Shown one piece after another: positions 33,242 to 43,508 of a DNA stretch of 49,294 bases. Source of the stretch: Candidatus Poribacteria bacterium (GTDB taxonomy: Bacteria; Poribacteria; DTPJ01; WJIO01); NCBI GenBank assembly GCA_014730235.1, contig WJIO01000369.1, forward strand, positions 1-49,294, in the 5' to 3' direction. A program made the translations under genes and the position numbers. The notes beneath the pieces were generated by a model that made no database searches, was not told where the DNA came from, and was given only the letters and a program-made list of their open reading frames with translations. Numbering within the stretch: position 1 is the stretch's first letter; the number at the start of each line of letters is the position of its first letter.

Positions 33242-33369
33242 GGCTTTTCCGGCTTGAGTGTGGTGATAATTTGAAAATTTTCTCAGACTGTCATTCCTGC
33301 GAAAGCAGGAATCCAGTAGATCCGCATAAAGAAGTCTCTTATCTTTACCACACTAAATCCGGAAGAACC
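33242..33369 (-). repeat. PR1 MITE, short-core copy
   Basis: 128 bp, GGCTTTTCCGGCTTGAGTGT to CACTAAATCCGGAAGAACC. Core GTCATTCCTGCGAAAGCAGGAATCC is followed by an extra AGTAGATCC. Flanks AAAGGTTC (33234-33241) and AAAGGTCT (33370-33377) agree at six of eight positions. It lies about 30 bp above the start of the ABC operon and is co-directional with it. Confidence 0.82.
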
Positions 33370-33620
33370 AAAGGTCTAAATAAGAAAAATCACAAATTAT
33401 ACAGGAAAAACCCACTTCGATTGTAATTCCTGCAGCGTTCTGATTCCTGACTTCGATTGTATTTTCTGGATTCCATTTCTTATTGGAATAAAGGTTAAAG
33501 AAAACATACTGATACTTTATCCCACACATGATCGAAACAGTTGTTTATCAGCTTAACACAAATACATTTAATTTTGGAATTAATTTACATTAATTTTACA
33601 TTAATTTTGATGGAAGGATT
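33370..33620. other. Intergenic region with short direct repeats
   Basis: Between the Wzc-like gene's stop and the PR1 copy. It holds decayed core-like sequence (TAATTCCTGCAGCGTTCTGATTCC), the 12-mer ACTTCGATTGTA twice (about 33414 and 33449), a small hairpin (ATTCCA/TGGAAT) and ACATTAATTTT twice at about 33587. No gene or clear terminator was found. Confidence 0.5.
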
Positions 33621-35627
33621 CTATTGAGGATAATAATTCTTATAATCTCTTTTCCCTGCTGATGAGAAATTCATAACTACACCAATAAGCCTACCGCCGG
33701 AGTAATCTATCATCTCTTTGGCATGGCGCGCTATATCTTTCTTGGTTTCACCAGTTTTAACGACCAGAACAACACCATCAACCTTTGGACTTATAGCGAG
33801 GGATTCTGAAGTTATAATAGTCGCTGGAGAATCAATTATTACAACATCAAATTCCTCCCTGGAAAGTTCCAGGAAATCATCCATACCGGCTGAGTTTAAT
33901 AAAGCAGAAGGATCAATACCATCAATTGTTCTACCAGCAGGAATGATATATAGATTACCTATAGATGTGGGGTTGACAATCTCTTCAAAATTGGCATGCC
34001 CTGCGATAAAATCGGTTAATCCCGCGGTCATATCAACACCCATAATTTCATGTTGAACAGGGGTATGACAATCAGTATCCACCAGTAAGGTTTTTTTGCC
34101 TGTCTGGGCTGTAGATATTGCAATATTGGCTGCAACTATGGATTTACCCTCTTCAGGCAAAGGGCTGGCAATCAGCACAGATACGCATCTGTCTATAGTC
34201 TTTTCAGGTATGCTCAGGGGATATTTACAACCGTTGATGGCAGCCAGAGTCTCAACATTTAACATGCGATATGATTCGCTGTAAAATTTTCTCAACCACT
34301 TTTTATGCTCAGATTTGGGATCTTTATAAGTTATCAGCATATCGCTGAGGGGTTTATTCTTCGTTCCCTTTAACCTAGGGATGTTACCCAGTATTGGCAG
34401 AGAAACAGACTTTTTGACATCCCAACTACTGCGCATAGAAGCGTCCAGGTATTCCAGCAGAACAGCTAACCCAAATCCTGCGAACAGCCCTACCACCGCA
34501 GCCAATGAAAGCCCGGAACGCCTGCTTTGCTCTGTAGGAACCAGGGGCAAAGTCGCCGCCTCTACTAATTCCGGTTTTCTCTTCTGCATAATGTTTTGAG
34601 CCTTAAGCTCCTGTTGACTTGCCTTTAACATACCGTATAGCTGTTGCTTAAACCTGACTTCTGCTGATAATTTTCTCAGATCATAGAGATTGTCAAATTT
34701 AACTTTGGCTTTACCTTGTTCTATTTCCAACCTTCTTTCAAGCTCCTGAATTTCTTTTTTCAGATTTTTTACTCTGGGGTCCCAGTCTCCATAATCCTTT
34801 TGCAAAAGTCTCAACTGGAGTTCGTTTTCCATTATCCTGGATTTCAGAGAAGCAATACCCATAGGAAATTCATCTTCCGCTTCATACATGCCAGCACCCA
34901 GCAATCCGCTGATAGCAGGCACAATTCCCCGCTCTTCTGCTATTCTATAAAGCTCATCTGTCGTATCTTCCAGGTCTTTTTCCAGAGCGGCAAGTTCCTC
35001 ATTCATCAAATCGTCTAGCTCTTTCCATGCCTCTTGCTTATAACTGTCATATACTTCAATATATGCTTCGGCAGCCGTATTTGCTATATCCATGGCCTCC
35101 TTGGGAGAATAGCTACGGGCAGAAACTTCAATAAGGTTCAGCTTGCGTTTGTTGACACTGAGCTTCCAGTCCACGTCTATTCTGCCTTGAAGTGCTCGAA
35201 TCAGATTTCTTTTCTTCCTATCCGGGTCAATTTCAACAAAAACACCTTCAGTTGGCTCAGTTTTTTCTGTTTCTTTATGATACAATTCTTTAAGCTCAAG
35301 CTTTTCAATAATCTTTTCAGCGACTCTCTTACCCCGTATTATTTCAAACTCTGATTCCATATCGACATACATACGGGAACCACCCAGCAAATCTCCAAAA
35401 GCCCCAAAGCTGCTGCTGGTAATCATTACAGGTCTGATAACAGCTTCAGCCTTATATGGGCCTTCGGGTACCTGCGCATAATAAAAGGTAAATACTTCCA
35501 CCACAGCGATGACCAGAAGAATAACCCACCACCTGCGCTTGATTATTCCCCACAGTTCTTTTAATATATTATGTACTTCCTGTTCGTCTTGCTGATAATT
35601 ACTTTCTGGAATTTTCTGTATACTCAT
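33621..35627 (-). CDS. Wzc-like polysaccharide co-polymerase with tyrosine autokinase domain
   Basis: A 668-residue inner-membrane protein. A first membrane helix (WWVILLVIAVVEVFTFYYA, about 33-51) opens a Wzz domain, then a coiled coil (about 190-350) and a second helix (SLAAVVGLFAGFGLAVLLEY, about 375-395). The cytoplasmic BY-kinase domain (about 430-660) has ASPLPEEGKSIVAANIA (Walker A), TLLVDTDCHTPVQHE (Walker A', usually DxDxR, here without the Arg) and FDVVIIDSPA (Walker B). The tail is short with three Tyr (DYKNYY). It should control chain length and export of an exopolysaccharide or capsule. It starts 12 bp after the SLBB gene, its probable outer-membrane partner. Confidence 0.94.
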   Translation of the reverse strand: MSIQKIPESNYQQDEQEVHNILKELWGIIKRRWWVILLVIAVVEVFTFYYAQVPEGPYKAEAVIRPVMITSSSFGAFGDLLGGSRMYVDMESEFEIIRGKRVAEKIIEKLELKELYHKETEKTEPTEGVFVEIDPDRKKRNLIRALQGRIDVDWKLSVNKRKLNLIEVSARSYSPKEAMDIANTAAEAYIEVYDSYKQEAWKELDDLMNEELAALEKDLEDTTDELYRIAEERGIVPAISGLLGAGMYEAEDEFPMGIASLKSRIMENELQLRLLQKDYGDWDPRVKNLKKEIQELERRLEIEQGKAKVKFDNLYDLRKLSAEVRFKQQLYGMLKASQQELKAQNIMQKRKPELVEAATLPLVPTEQSRRSGLSLAAVVGLFAGFGLAVLLEYLDASMRSSWDVKKSVSLPILGNIPRLKGTKNKPLSDMLITYKDPKSEHKKWLRKFYSESYRMLNVETLAAINGCKYPLSIPEKTIDRCVSVLIASPLPEEGKSIVAANIAISTAQTGKKTLLVDTDCHTPVQHEIMGVDMTAGLTDFIAGHANFEEIVNPTSIGNLYIIPAGRTIDGIDPSALLNSAGMDDFLELSREEFDVVIIDSPATIITSESLAISPKVDGVVLVVKTGETKKDIARHAKEMIDYSGGRLIGVVMNFSSAGKRDYKNYYPQ

Positions 35628-35639
35628 TTTATAACCTGT

Positions 35640-38600
35640 TTATTTTACTGCATCAAGGATTAATTTAATAGTGACCACCAACGCCAGCGTAGTAACGGTA
35701 AATTTAACAGCCGTTATCACCTGTCCCCATCTGTCAGTAATCTTCTGAACCATTATCTTTGTAGGAACAACTATTATATCTCCGGGCGAGAGAGATGCCT
35801 TATCCTCTCTTACCACCATTCCGTTGGCCTTTACCACATATACGGCTTCCATGTCTGCATCCCTTGAAAAGCCTCCGGCCATTTCTATATAATCTTTAGG
35901 TTTTCTTGTCTTTATACTCTCAACATAAACATAAGAACCCGGTTGAATTACAGCTCCAGTTACAGATATAATATTTAACATAGGAGGAACCACAATTTCA
36001 TCACCGTTTTCAAGGATTATATCGTCCTTTTTCCCTGGATGATTTATAGCATCCTGCAAATTTACAATAAGCCTACCCGGTGGAAGGTAGCTCTCAATAC
36101 TTCTTGCCGGTGTTACCATTGTAAGTTGAGGTTGTGTTATACCTTCTATACCTGATATAGCGCTTTCCGTTTGTTCAGGAATCTGGGATATAGCATCAGA
36201 AGCAACAGAGCCAAAACCCGCTATTGGGGGAATTGAAGGTTGAGGCACAGCCTCTCCGACCTCAGTCTCACCAACGCGCCTTTGTTCTATAAGCCAGCCT
36301 TTAGCAACTTCACGCCAGTATTCCTGTTCACTTAGATTTTCCAGAAGCCCTCTTACTTGGTCAACGCTTTTCCTTTGTTCTTCCAAGGCAAGGTAATCAA
36401 TGCTTCTTGTTATAACAGACGCTTCCGGATAGGCCCTATCCGTTAGCCCACCGGCTCTTTTTATAAGATCGCTCAATCGTTCATTCCGTTTAAGGGCGTA
36501 ACTTCCAGGATATTTAACCTCACCGGCAATAGTTACGGTAGGTAAAGTGTCCAGAAATTCATTATCTTTACGGATAGAAACAACATCTTCATCATGAAGC
36601 ACAGGATCCAATGACTCATCCCCGGCACTGATGGAATTCAGGTCAACATTAATTACTTTGGTTTTACCTTCTTCATCTATTCGCGTAATTTCTGCATAAT
36701 CCAAAGCTCCGGGAATCACTCCGCCTGAGATGAAAAGAAGGTCTGAAAGCCGCATTCCTTCAGTTCTTGTATATATGTCAGGTCTTTGAACAGCTCCATA
36801 CATAATGACTATATTGTCAGGTTTGTATTGGGCTTCTCTTATTGTATAAACGGTTAACATGTCCTCATCTTGCAAAAGTATATCTTCCGCAGGATTCCCT
36901 GACATGGCCTTGCGAAGATTAACCGGTATAGTCACAAAAGTTTCGTAGTTAGAACGAAATCTCTTTAAGTCAGCCCTTTCCAGGTATGCGTTTGGCAGCA
37001 AGCCACCAGCTCTTTTAATCAAATCCGATATTCTCATACCGTCTGTTCGTTCAAAAACACTGCCCATATTCGGTTCTGTATCTTCTTCTTGTTCTCTTCC
37101 TGCACGACCTTGAGGTGTTAAAAATGGACTTTCTACACCCTCTCCCTGAACTTGATCAGGTAAAGCAATAACAGCCGGGCCTTCTTCCTCTTCCTCCTCC
37201 TCTTCTTCCTGTATCCTGGTACTGAGGTTAGCCTCTCCCTGACGTGTCACATCCGGCACTTCCCTGGGTTTATTAATTATGGGTATATCACCAGGCCTAT
37301 GAACCGCTCCAACAATAGTGACCTTTCTATAAGGTTCCCATCTAGCTTCTTGATATGTATAAATCCTTAACCTATCACCGTCTTTGAGTTCCAGATTATT
37401 GCTGGGATCATCCCTGAGAGCCAACTTGGGTTTAATAAATATACCATTTGTTACCTGTTGTCTTTCGTCAAGTCTTAACAATAAGGCTCTTTCGGGATAA
37501 GCCGATGGTAGCATACCGCCTGCCAGATGTATCAAATCGGCGATCTTCATTCCATCAGTCCTGGGATAATTACCCGGATTCTGAATTCCTCCAAAAATGT
37601 TAACCTCTCTTGCCGGTCTCCATATTGCTTCCTGGATGCTGTATACTATAAGAAGGTCTCCGTCTTTAAGTTCCACTTCTTTCTCATAACCTTTAAGGTT
37701 TAGGGGTATACTCTTGGTCATCTCACCATTTTCATCCATACGCATGAGCCATGCTCTCTCCTGGTATGCTTCCGGCAACAGCCCCCCGGCCTGCATTAGA
37801 AGATCAGCCACAGTCATACCGTCATGCCTGTCATAGATGTCGGGATTTTGCACAGCCCCGCGCACCGTAACCATCCTGTCTCCGTTCCACTGCACCTCCC
37901 ATTTGGAGTATATTATCAGTTTATCCCACTGCTTCAGGGTAACATTATCCACAATATCCCCGGCAAGTGCTTTTGAAAGGTTTACCGGAATAAGTCTGGT
38001 AGTAGTCTTGTCTGAATTCAGCCTTAAAATATCAGCCCTCTCCAGATAAGCTTCTCCCAGAAGACCCTGAGCTACATTTATAAGGTCAGAAACCGTCATA
38101 CCTTCTTTCAACTGGTATATACCGGGCATACGAACCTTACCTTCAATGGTAACAGTATTCATGCGCTCCATAGGTATTGAAAAAACGGTTACTATGTCAC
38201 CGTCAAATACTACAGGATTCTCTTGCTCAGAATCTGACAGATTAACATCAACAAGTATTCTTTGCTTGCCCGGTTCAACTGAGTCTATACGGACACGTTG
38301 TAGTAATCCACTGGGGCGCATACCTCCAGCTAAACTCAGTAATTCCAGCAAATTTTCGTCGTCTTTCATTTCATATATAGCAGGTCTTTTCACCTCTCCG
38401 GTTACATGGGCAGTTTTACCAATTGGAGCGATAAATATGGTATCTCCGGCGTTTAATGTATAATCTTGGCTGGAATCACCGTTCATCAGAAATTTGTAGA
38501 AATCTACTTCCTTGCTTTCGCCATTTCTAAGGAGCTTTATGTTTCTCAAAGAACCATAATCGCTGGGCCCTCCGCATAAATACAGTGCGTTGAATAGTGT

Positions 38601-39509
38601 TGTAACGTTGCTTATTGCATAGCCACCGGGTCTGAAAGCTTCGCCAGCGATGGATATTTGTATACTTCGCAAACTCTCCAATTGAGCGATAACTGTAACG
38701 TTTTTATAAAACTGGTTTAGAATATCCTTTATCGTCTGTTGGAATTGTGTCAGAGTCATTCCCCGGGCCACCAGGTTACCAAATTGTGGTATAATAACTT
38801 CACCTGTAGGGCCGACAGCCAGTTCCATAGTTTGTATTTCTATAACATCGCTCCAGTAAGATACCATTATCTTGTCGCCGGGACTCAAAACATACTTGGC
38901 AGGGATAGTGGCTGTTACATTGGAGTTTATCATGTCAACAGGGCCTACAAAACCGGAAATTGCATCTTTTACATCTGTGGACAAAAATTCAGTAGGCTTT
39001 CTTGTTCGGGGAACTCTGGTTTCCTCTTCTTCGCTCTCTTCTCTTGTTTCGGTTCCCTCTTCTGTCTCTTCTATTGTATCTTCTATGCTTTCACCTGCTA
39101 AAGCTGCCTCCATATTTCTTATTCTGTTTCTTGCAGCTTCAAAATATTCATAACCAAAGCGATTTAACTCCACGTCCTTGGTTATACGCGTAATATTTCC
39201 AACTTTTCTTTCTGCTTCCTCAACAACCGAATCTTCTGCAACTCCCGCATCATCAGGAACCTTTTGGATTTCCCCCTGCTGTTGTGAAGTATCAGTCTGG
39301 GCTTGTTGTGTATCTGCTGTTGTACCTTCAGAAGCAGAGGTGTCGGAAGGTGCATCGGCGTTTCCTGAAACCTGACCTTCACCGGCAGAAGCCGAAGGGG
39401 CTGTACCCGAACCGTTATTTTGAGCTAAAGTATTATATGATATAGAAATCAATATGACTGAGATTAATATAAAAAGAATAGATATAAATAGATTTTTGTT
39501 TCTTGACAT
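35640..39509 (-). CDS. Giant SLBB-repeat polysaccharide export protein (Wza-like)
   Basis: A 1289-residue protein, about three times the length of Wza. Order: signal peptide (about 1-29), Gln/Thr/Ser/Glu-rich linker (30-170), one polysaccharide export domain (about 205-280, DKIMVSYWSDVIEIQ), then nine SLBB units from about 285 to 1250, with openings such as VTIEGKVRMPGIYQLKEGMT and VTVRGAVQNPDIYDRHDGMT. SLBB 6 is split by an insertion of some 80 residues rich in Glu (nine Glu in a row) near 815. A C-terminal membrane helix (VKFTVTTLALVVTIKLILDA) ends it. It probably spans the periplasm for exopolysaccharide export with the Wzc-like kinase downstream. Confidence 0.93.
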   Translation of the reverse strand: MSRNKNLFISILFILISVILISISYNTLAQNNGSGTAPSASAGEGQVSGNADAPSDTSASEGTTADTQQAQTDTSQQQGEIQKVPDDAGVAEDSVVEEAERKVGNITRITKDVELNRFGYEYFEAARNRIRNMEAALAGESIEDTIEETEEGTETREESEEEETRVPRTRKPTEFLSTDVKDAISGFVGPVDMINSNVTATIPAKYVLSPGDKIMVSYWSDVIEIQTMELAVGPTGEVIIPQFGNLVARGMTLTQFQQTIKDILNQFYKNVTVIAQLESLRSIQISIAGEAFRPGGYAISNVTTLFNALYLCGGPSDYGSLRNIKLLRNGESKEVDFYKFLMNGDSSQDYTLNAGDTIFIAPIGKTAHVTGEVKRPAIYEMKDDENLLELLSLAGGMRPSGLLQRVRIDSVEPGKQRILVDVNLSDSEQENPVVFDGDIVTVFSIPMERMNTVTIEGKVRMPGIYQLKEGMTVSDLINVAQGLLGEAYLERADILRLNSDKTTTRLIPVNLSKALAGDIVDNVTLKQWDKLIIYSKWEVQWNGDRMVTVRGAVQNPDIYDRHDGMTVADLLMQAGGLLPEAYQERAWLMRMDENGEMTKSIPLNLKGYEKEVELKDGDLLIVYSIQEAIWRPAREVNIFGGIQNPGNYPRTDGMKIADLIHLAGGMLPSAYPERALLLRLDERQQVTNGIFIKPKLALRDDPSNNLELKDGDRLRIYTYQEARWEPYRKVTIVGAVHRPGDIPIINKPREVPDVTRQGEANLSTRIQEEEEEEEEEGPAVIALPDQVQGEGVESPFLTPQGRAGREQEEDTEPNMGSVFERTDGMRISDLIKRAGGLLPNAYLERADLKRFRSNYETFVTIPVNLRKAMSGNPAEDILLQDEDMLTVYTIREAQYKPDNIVIMYGAVQRPDIYTRTEGMRLSDLLFISGGVIPGALDYAEITRIDEEGKTKVINVDLNSISAGDESLDPVLHDEDVVSIRKDNEFLDTLPTVTIAGEVKYPGSYALKRNERLSDLIKRAGGLTDRAYPEASVITRSIDYLALEEQRKSVDQVRGLLENLSEQEYWREVAKGWLIEQRRVGETEVGEAVPQPSIPPIAGFGSVASDAISQIPEQTESAISGIEGITQPQLTMVTPARSIESYLPPGRLIVNLQDAINHPGKKDDIILENGDEIVVPPMLNIISVTGAVIQPGSYVYVESIKTRKPKDYIEMAGGFSRDADMEAVYVVKANGMVVREDKASLSPGDIIVVPTKIMVQKITDRWGQVITAVKFTVTTLALVVTIKLILDAVK

Positions 39510-39588
39510 TAATAGATAACTCCCTATTGCACTTATATCACGAAAGGGTAATTTGTAATTAAGTTTAAGTAATTTTCAGAAAATATCT

Positions 39589-39729
39589 GGTTCTTCCGGG
39601 TTCAATGTGGTTATAATTGAAAATTCCCTCAGCTTGTCATTCCTGCTTCAAGCTTTTTCAAAAAGCTTGAAGCAGGAATGACAGCATAAAGAAGTTTCTT
39701 ATCTTTACCACACTGAACCCGGAAGAACC
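39589..39729 (-). repeat. PR1 MITE, medium-core copy with perfect 8-bp target duplication
   Basis: 141 bp, GGTTCTTCCGGGTTCAATGT to ACTGAACCCGGAAGAACC. Flanks AAATATCT (39581-39588) and AAATATCT (39730-39737) are identical. It lies 79 bp above the SLBB gene and below rpoD, co-directional with both. Confidence 0.93.
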
Positions 39730-39749
39730 AAATATCTTCAACTTTCTTC

Positions 39750-39819
39750 TAATGGGCAAAGCCCATTATTACCCCTTAATAAGGGGGCGAATGGGATTTT
39801 TAGCGCGGTTGAAAACTTT
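39750..39819. repeat. PR3 repeat, copy 2
   Basis: TAATGGGCAAAGCCCATT, CCCCTTAATAAGGGGGCGA, GGGATTTTTAGCGCGGTTG and GAAAACTT in the same order as at 4008-4077. It lies 21 bp beyond the rpoD stop and could form a terminator-like stem (CCCCTTAATAAGGGG followed by ATTTTTAG on the plus strand). Confidence 0.65.
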
Positions 39820-39840
39820 AAATTAACTACTGAGATTTGT

Positions 39841-41607
39841 TTATAAATCCTTTTGTTCTGCAAAACCTTTTAGCTGGCGGCTTCTAACGGGATGGCGTAG
39901 CTTTTTAAGAGCTTTTGCCTCAATTTGCCGAACTCTTTCACGAGTTACATTAAATACACTGCCAACCTCTTCTAAAGTACGCTGATATCCATCATTTAAA
40001 CCAAATCGCAGGGATATTACTTCCTTTTCCCGATCCGAAAGGGTATAAAGAACATCTTCAATCTGCATCCCCAGCATGCTATATATTGCTTCATTTGCAG
40101 GACATTTTGCATCTTTATCCTCGATGAAGTCAGAGAGATGAGTATTATCCTCATCACCTATGTTAGTTTCCAGAGAAATAGGCTCTTGGGCGATCTGAAG
40201 CACCTGTCGAACCTTATCAACGGGCAGATTCATCTCTTTTGCCAGTTCCTGGGGGGTAGGTTCTCTGCCGGTTTCCTGAACTATATGCTTTGAGGCTCTG
40301 ATTAGTTTATTTATTGTTTCGATCATATGAACTGGAATTCGAATAGTTCTCGCCTGGTCAGCAATGGCCCTGGTTATGGCCTGTCTTATCCACCAGGTGG
40401 CATAGGTGCTGAATTTATATCCTCTGCGATATTCAAATTTATCCACAGCTTTCATCAGACCTATGTTACCCTCCTGTATCAAATCAAGGAACATAAGTCC
40501 GGGACTTCTGTTGGTATATTTCTTGGCAATACTGATAACAAGACGTAAATTTGCCTCAACGATCTTCATTTTTGCTTCATAGGCGAGCATTTCACCTTGT
40601 CTTATGTGTTCTACTATATCCTCAATCCTACCGCTGGGAATACCAACTTCCCTTTCCAGTCGTTTGATATTACGCTTTGCTCTTACTATTTGTTTATTAT
40701 AATCCAGAAGCTTTTCCCAGTTATATTCTGCTGGAATGTTATGTTTATTCAGGGTAACGTTTTGCACAAGATTTGTTATATCTTCCGCCTTTAATCCTGA
40801 TTTCTTTTCTACGTTTTTTATTTCTGCTCTTGATGTAGCTATGCTTTCGCTTATTTTTTTTATTTTATCAACAATTTTATCTAATTCTTCCCGACATATC
40901 CCCAATTCTTTGATAATATCTACAATCTGTTTTTTCTTATGATCTATCTCTTCAATGAAATCAGCAACTTTTGCAGAAGGTATACCGTTATGTCTTATAA
41001 GATTTTCCCGATGGGCTATTCCGCTTTCCAGACTTTTTATACACTCAAGTGTTTTCTTTATATTTTTTAGTATTTTAAATTCATGATCAACTGAAGATTT
41101 TCTATGAAATGGTAAATCTATAACATTAGAGCATTTTATTTTTCTATTCAGAATTTTGCTGAATAAACACTTCATCTCTGAAATGACAATCGGAACTTCA
41201 AAAACGGTATCCTCTACTATCTTTTTACCCTTTTCAATATTTCTCGATAGTTGTATCTCCTCTTTTTTGTTGAGAAGTGGAAATCTTCCCATCTGCCTTA
41301 GATAGAGTTTCACCGGATCATCAGATCCTGAAGTCCTGCCAGGACTTAAATCCATATCTTCAATATTACAATTATCCATATTCGTTAATTCATTATCATT
41401 ATCTATATCAGCAGACTCCATCTCTTTGACATCTGATTCGCTCAAAATTTGTACATCAAGTTCTTCCAATTTTCCTAAAACGTCATCAATTTCTTCTGCC
41501 GAAACTGTTTCTTCTGGCAAAGCATTGTTAATATCACTAAATGTAATATATCCCTTTTCCCTGCCGATGCTGATGAGTTCAGCGTTAATTCTGCTTTGTT
41601 GTCTCAT
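39841..41607 (-). CDS. rpoD: Primary sigma factor RpoD (sigma-70)
   Basis: A 588-residue housekeeping sigma factor. Region 1.1 is present (about 1-60, [26 protein letters not shown]), then 1.2 ([24 protein letters not shown]), a long non-conserved region, 2.1-2.4 ([55 protein letters not shown]), 3 ([13 protein letters not shown]), and 4.2 with the helix-turn-helix ([31 protein letters not shown]). It follows dnaG by 45 bp, as in the classic macromolecular synthesis operon. AGGAGAAG precedes the ATG. The consensus promoters found in the window fit its expected specificity. Confidence 0.98.
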   Translation of the reverse strand: MRQQSRINAELISIGREKGYITFSDINNALPEETVSAEEIDDVLGKLEELDVQILSESDVKEMESADIDNDNELTNMDNCNIEDMDLSPGRTSGSDDPVKLYLRQMGRFPLLNKKEEIQLSRNIEKGKKIVEDTVFEVPIVISEMKCLFSKILNRKIKCSNVIDLPFHRKSSVDHEFKILKNIKKTLECIKSLESGIAHRENLIRHNGIPSAKVADFIEEIDHKKKQIVDIIKELGICREELDKIVDKIKKISESIATSRAEIKNVEKKSGLKAEDITNLVQNVTLNKHNIPAEYNWEKLLDYNKQIVRAKRNIKRLEREVGIPSGRIEDIVEHIRQGEMLAYEAKMKIVEANLRLVISIAKKYTNRSPGLMFLDLIQEGNIGLMKAVDKFEYRRGYKFSTYATWWIRQAITRAIADQARTIRIPVHMIETINKLIRASKHIVQETGREPTPQELAKEMNLPVDKVRQVLQIAQEPISLETNIGDEDNTHLSDFIEDKDAKCPANEAIYSMLGMQIEDVLYTLSDREKEVISLRFGLNDGYQRTLEEVGSVFNVTRERVRQIEAKALKKLRHPVRSRQLKGFAEQKDL

Positions 41608-41652
41608 TACAACATGCTTCTCCTGTTGAAATTCCGGTTCTTGATTTAATGC

Positions 41653-43461
41653 CTAAGAACCGTCAATGGTAGACTTACCCCTTTGGCGCAGTTCCATTAA
41701 TTTCCTGGCCATAGCTATACTATCTTCATTACTTTCCTGTTTTAAAGAACGCCGGAACTCCCTTTCCCGGAATTCCTGAATTTTATTTATACATCCGCTA
41801 AATTCCTCTTCGATACGGATTTCGCTTATTGCCTCAGGATCAGCTCTTTTCAGTATCAACCCAGAAACAATATCTCTGGATTCTCTGCTTTTACATTTAT
41901 TAATTAACTCGCCCAGATCAAACTTCTCTCCGTTCTGATTATCGTTGGACCATACTATAATCTTCGCCAATTCAGCATATCCTTCCTTTGAAAAATCATC
42001 CGGTGTAAGTCTTGTTCGGGCTTGTTTAATAAGCTGAGGATGTTGTATCAGGCATTCCAGCAAACGTTTTTCAATTCTTTCCCGGGCATTCAGTCGTGAC
42101 GAGGGTTTTATGGTAGGTTGAGTAGAGCGTCGTATCCGTTTACCCGCTCCTGCGTCATCAAGTTGCTGCCATATATAATCTTCTTCTATATTCATCTTTT
42201 CAGCACTTTTTTTTACATATTCATGCTTTTCAACAGGATTATTTAAATTGGCCAGAGTTGCCACTAATTCCTCTGTAGCCTGTTTCTTTCCATCTATGCT
42301 GTTAATGCCAATCTGTTCCTGTATTTTTTGAATTTTATGGTCTACCAAATCAACTGCCTCGGAAAGCAGGTCTCGGAAAGTATCTACCCCATTTTCACGG
42401 ATAAAATCATCAGGATCCTTACCCTCAGGTAAAGTCAGCATCCTGACTTTTAAATCACCTTTAACCAGCAAGTTTAACCCTCTGGCAGTAGCCGCTGCTC
42501 CAGCAGTATCAGAATCATACGCAATAATAACTTCGTTGGTGTAACGTTTGATTAAGTTTACATGACCTTCACTTAATGATGTGCCTAAAGATGCCACTAC
42601 ATTATGGATTCCTTCCTGAAAGCATGTTATAACATCCATATAGCCCTCGGTAAGTATAACGAATCCCTCTTTGCTAATGGCTTCTTTAGCCAGGTTTAAA
42701 TTATAAAGTGATCTGCTTTTATTATAAAGCGGGGTTTCCGGTGAATTCATGTATTTTATATCAGATCGCGTCACAGGGTCTTCAGATGAGCTAATTGTTC
42801 TCCCCCCAAAGCCGATTGGTTCACCCCGAACATCAAATATAGGAAACATCACCCGGCCGCGAAAACGGTCATAATAACCGTCTTTCTGCTTTCGCTCTAA
42901 AATAAAACCTCCTTTAAGCATCACTTTTGTAGAAAATCCAGCTTTTCCAGCGGCTTTTAAAAACGCGTCCCAACTTGGTAAAGAATAGCCAAGTTTGAAG
43001 CTATCTATCGTATTATCTTTAATACCACGTTCCCTGAAGTATGTCAAGGCCTCTTTGCCATATTTGCTATTTAAAAGCACTTTTTGGTAATAACTTACGG
43101 CGGATCTGTTTAATTCCAGCAGTTCATCCCTGGATTTTCTGAGAATTTTACTCCCTTTGGACTCAGGAAGAGAGACACCACACTTTGAAGCCAGGAACTT
43201 CACAGCTTCCGGATATTCCATCTTTTCATGCTTCATTAAAAACGTAAAAATATCTCCTGCCTCTCCGCATCCAAAGCACTTAAACATCTGTCTCTCACGA
43301 CTTACCATAAAAGACGGTGTTTTTTCATCATGAAAAGGACATAGACCTTTGAAATTTTTTCCAGCAGCGGAAAGAGGCACATACTCGGATATAATATCCA
43401 CTATATCACAGCGTTCCTTTATTTCTTCCTTTACGTTATCTGTTATAAATCCTTTAGCCAA
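41653..43461 (-). CDS. dnaG: DNA primase
   Basis: A 602-residue DnaG that makes RNA primers for replication. The N-terminal CHC2 zinc finger is visible (LCPFHDEKTPSFMVSRERQ, then FKCFGCGEAGD), then the primase core (YDRFRGRVMFPIFDVRGEPIGFGGR) and the TOPRIM domain (VILTEGYMDVITCFQEGI, VIIAYDSDTAG). The start is TTG at 43461, with GAGGTG nine bases ahead; I see no better ATG. It lies 47 bp after mutS2 and 45 bp before rpoD on the same strand. Confidence 0.97.
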   Translation of the reverse strand: MAKGFITDNVKEEIKERCDIVDIISEYVPLSAAGKNFKGLCPFHDEKTPSFMVSRERQMFKCFGCGEAGDIFTFLMKHEKMEYPEAVKFLASKCGVSLPESKGSKILRKSRDELLELNRSAVSYYQKVLLNSKYGKEALTYFRERGIKDNTIDSFKLGYSLPSWDAFLKAAGKAGFSTKVMLKGGFILERKQKDGYYDRFRGRVMFPIFDVRGEPIGFGGRTISSSEDPVTRSDIKYMNSPETPLYNKSRSLYNLNLAKEAISKEGFVILTEGYMDVITCFQEGIHNVVASLGTSLSEGHVNLIKRYTNEVIIAYDSDTAGAAATARGLNLLVKGDLKVRMLTLPEGKDPDDFIRENGVDTFRDLLSEAVDLVDHKIQKIQEQIGINSIDGKKQATEELVATLANLNNPVEKHEYVKKSAEKMNIEEDYIWQQLDDAGAGKRIRRSTQPTIKPSSRLNARERIEKRLLECLIQHPQLIKQARTRLTPDDFSKEGYAELAKIIVWSNDNQNGEKFDLGELINKCKSRESRDIVSGLILKRADPEAISEIRIEEEFSGCINKIQEFREREFRRSLKQESNEDSIAMARKLMELRQRGKSTIDGS

Positions 43462-43508
43462 TCTTTATTACACCTCTGAAATTATCATATAATATAAATG
43501 CAAATAAA

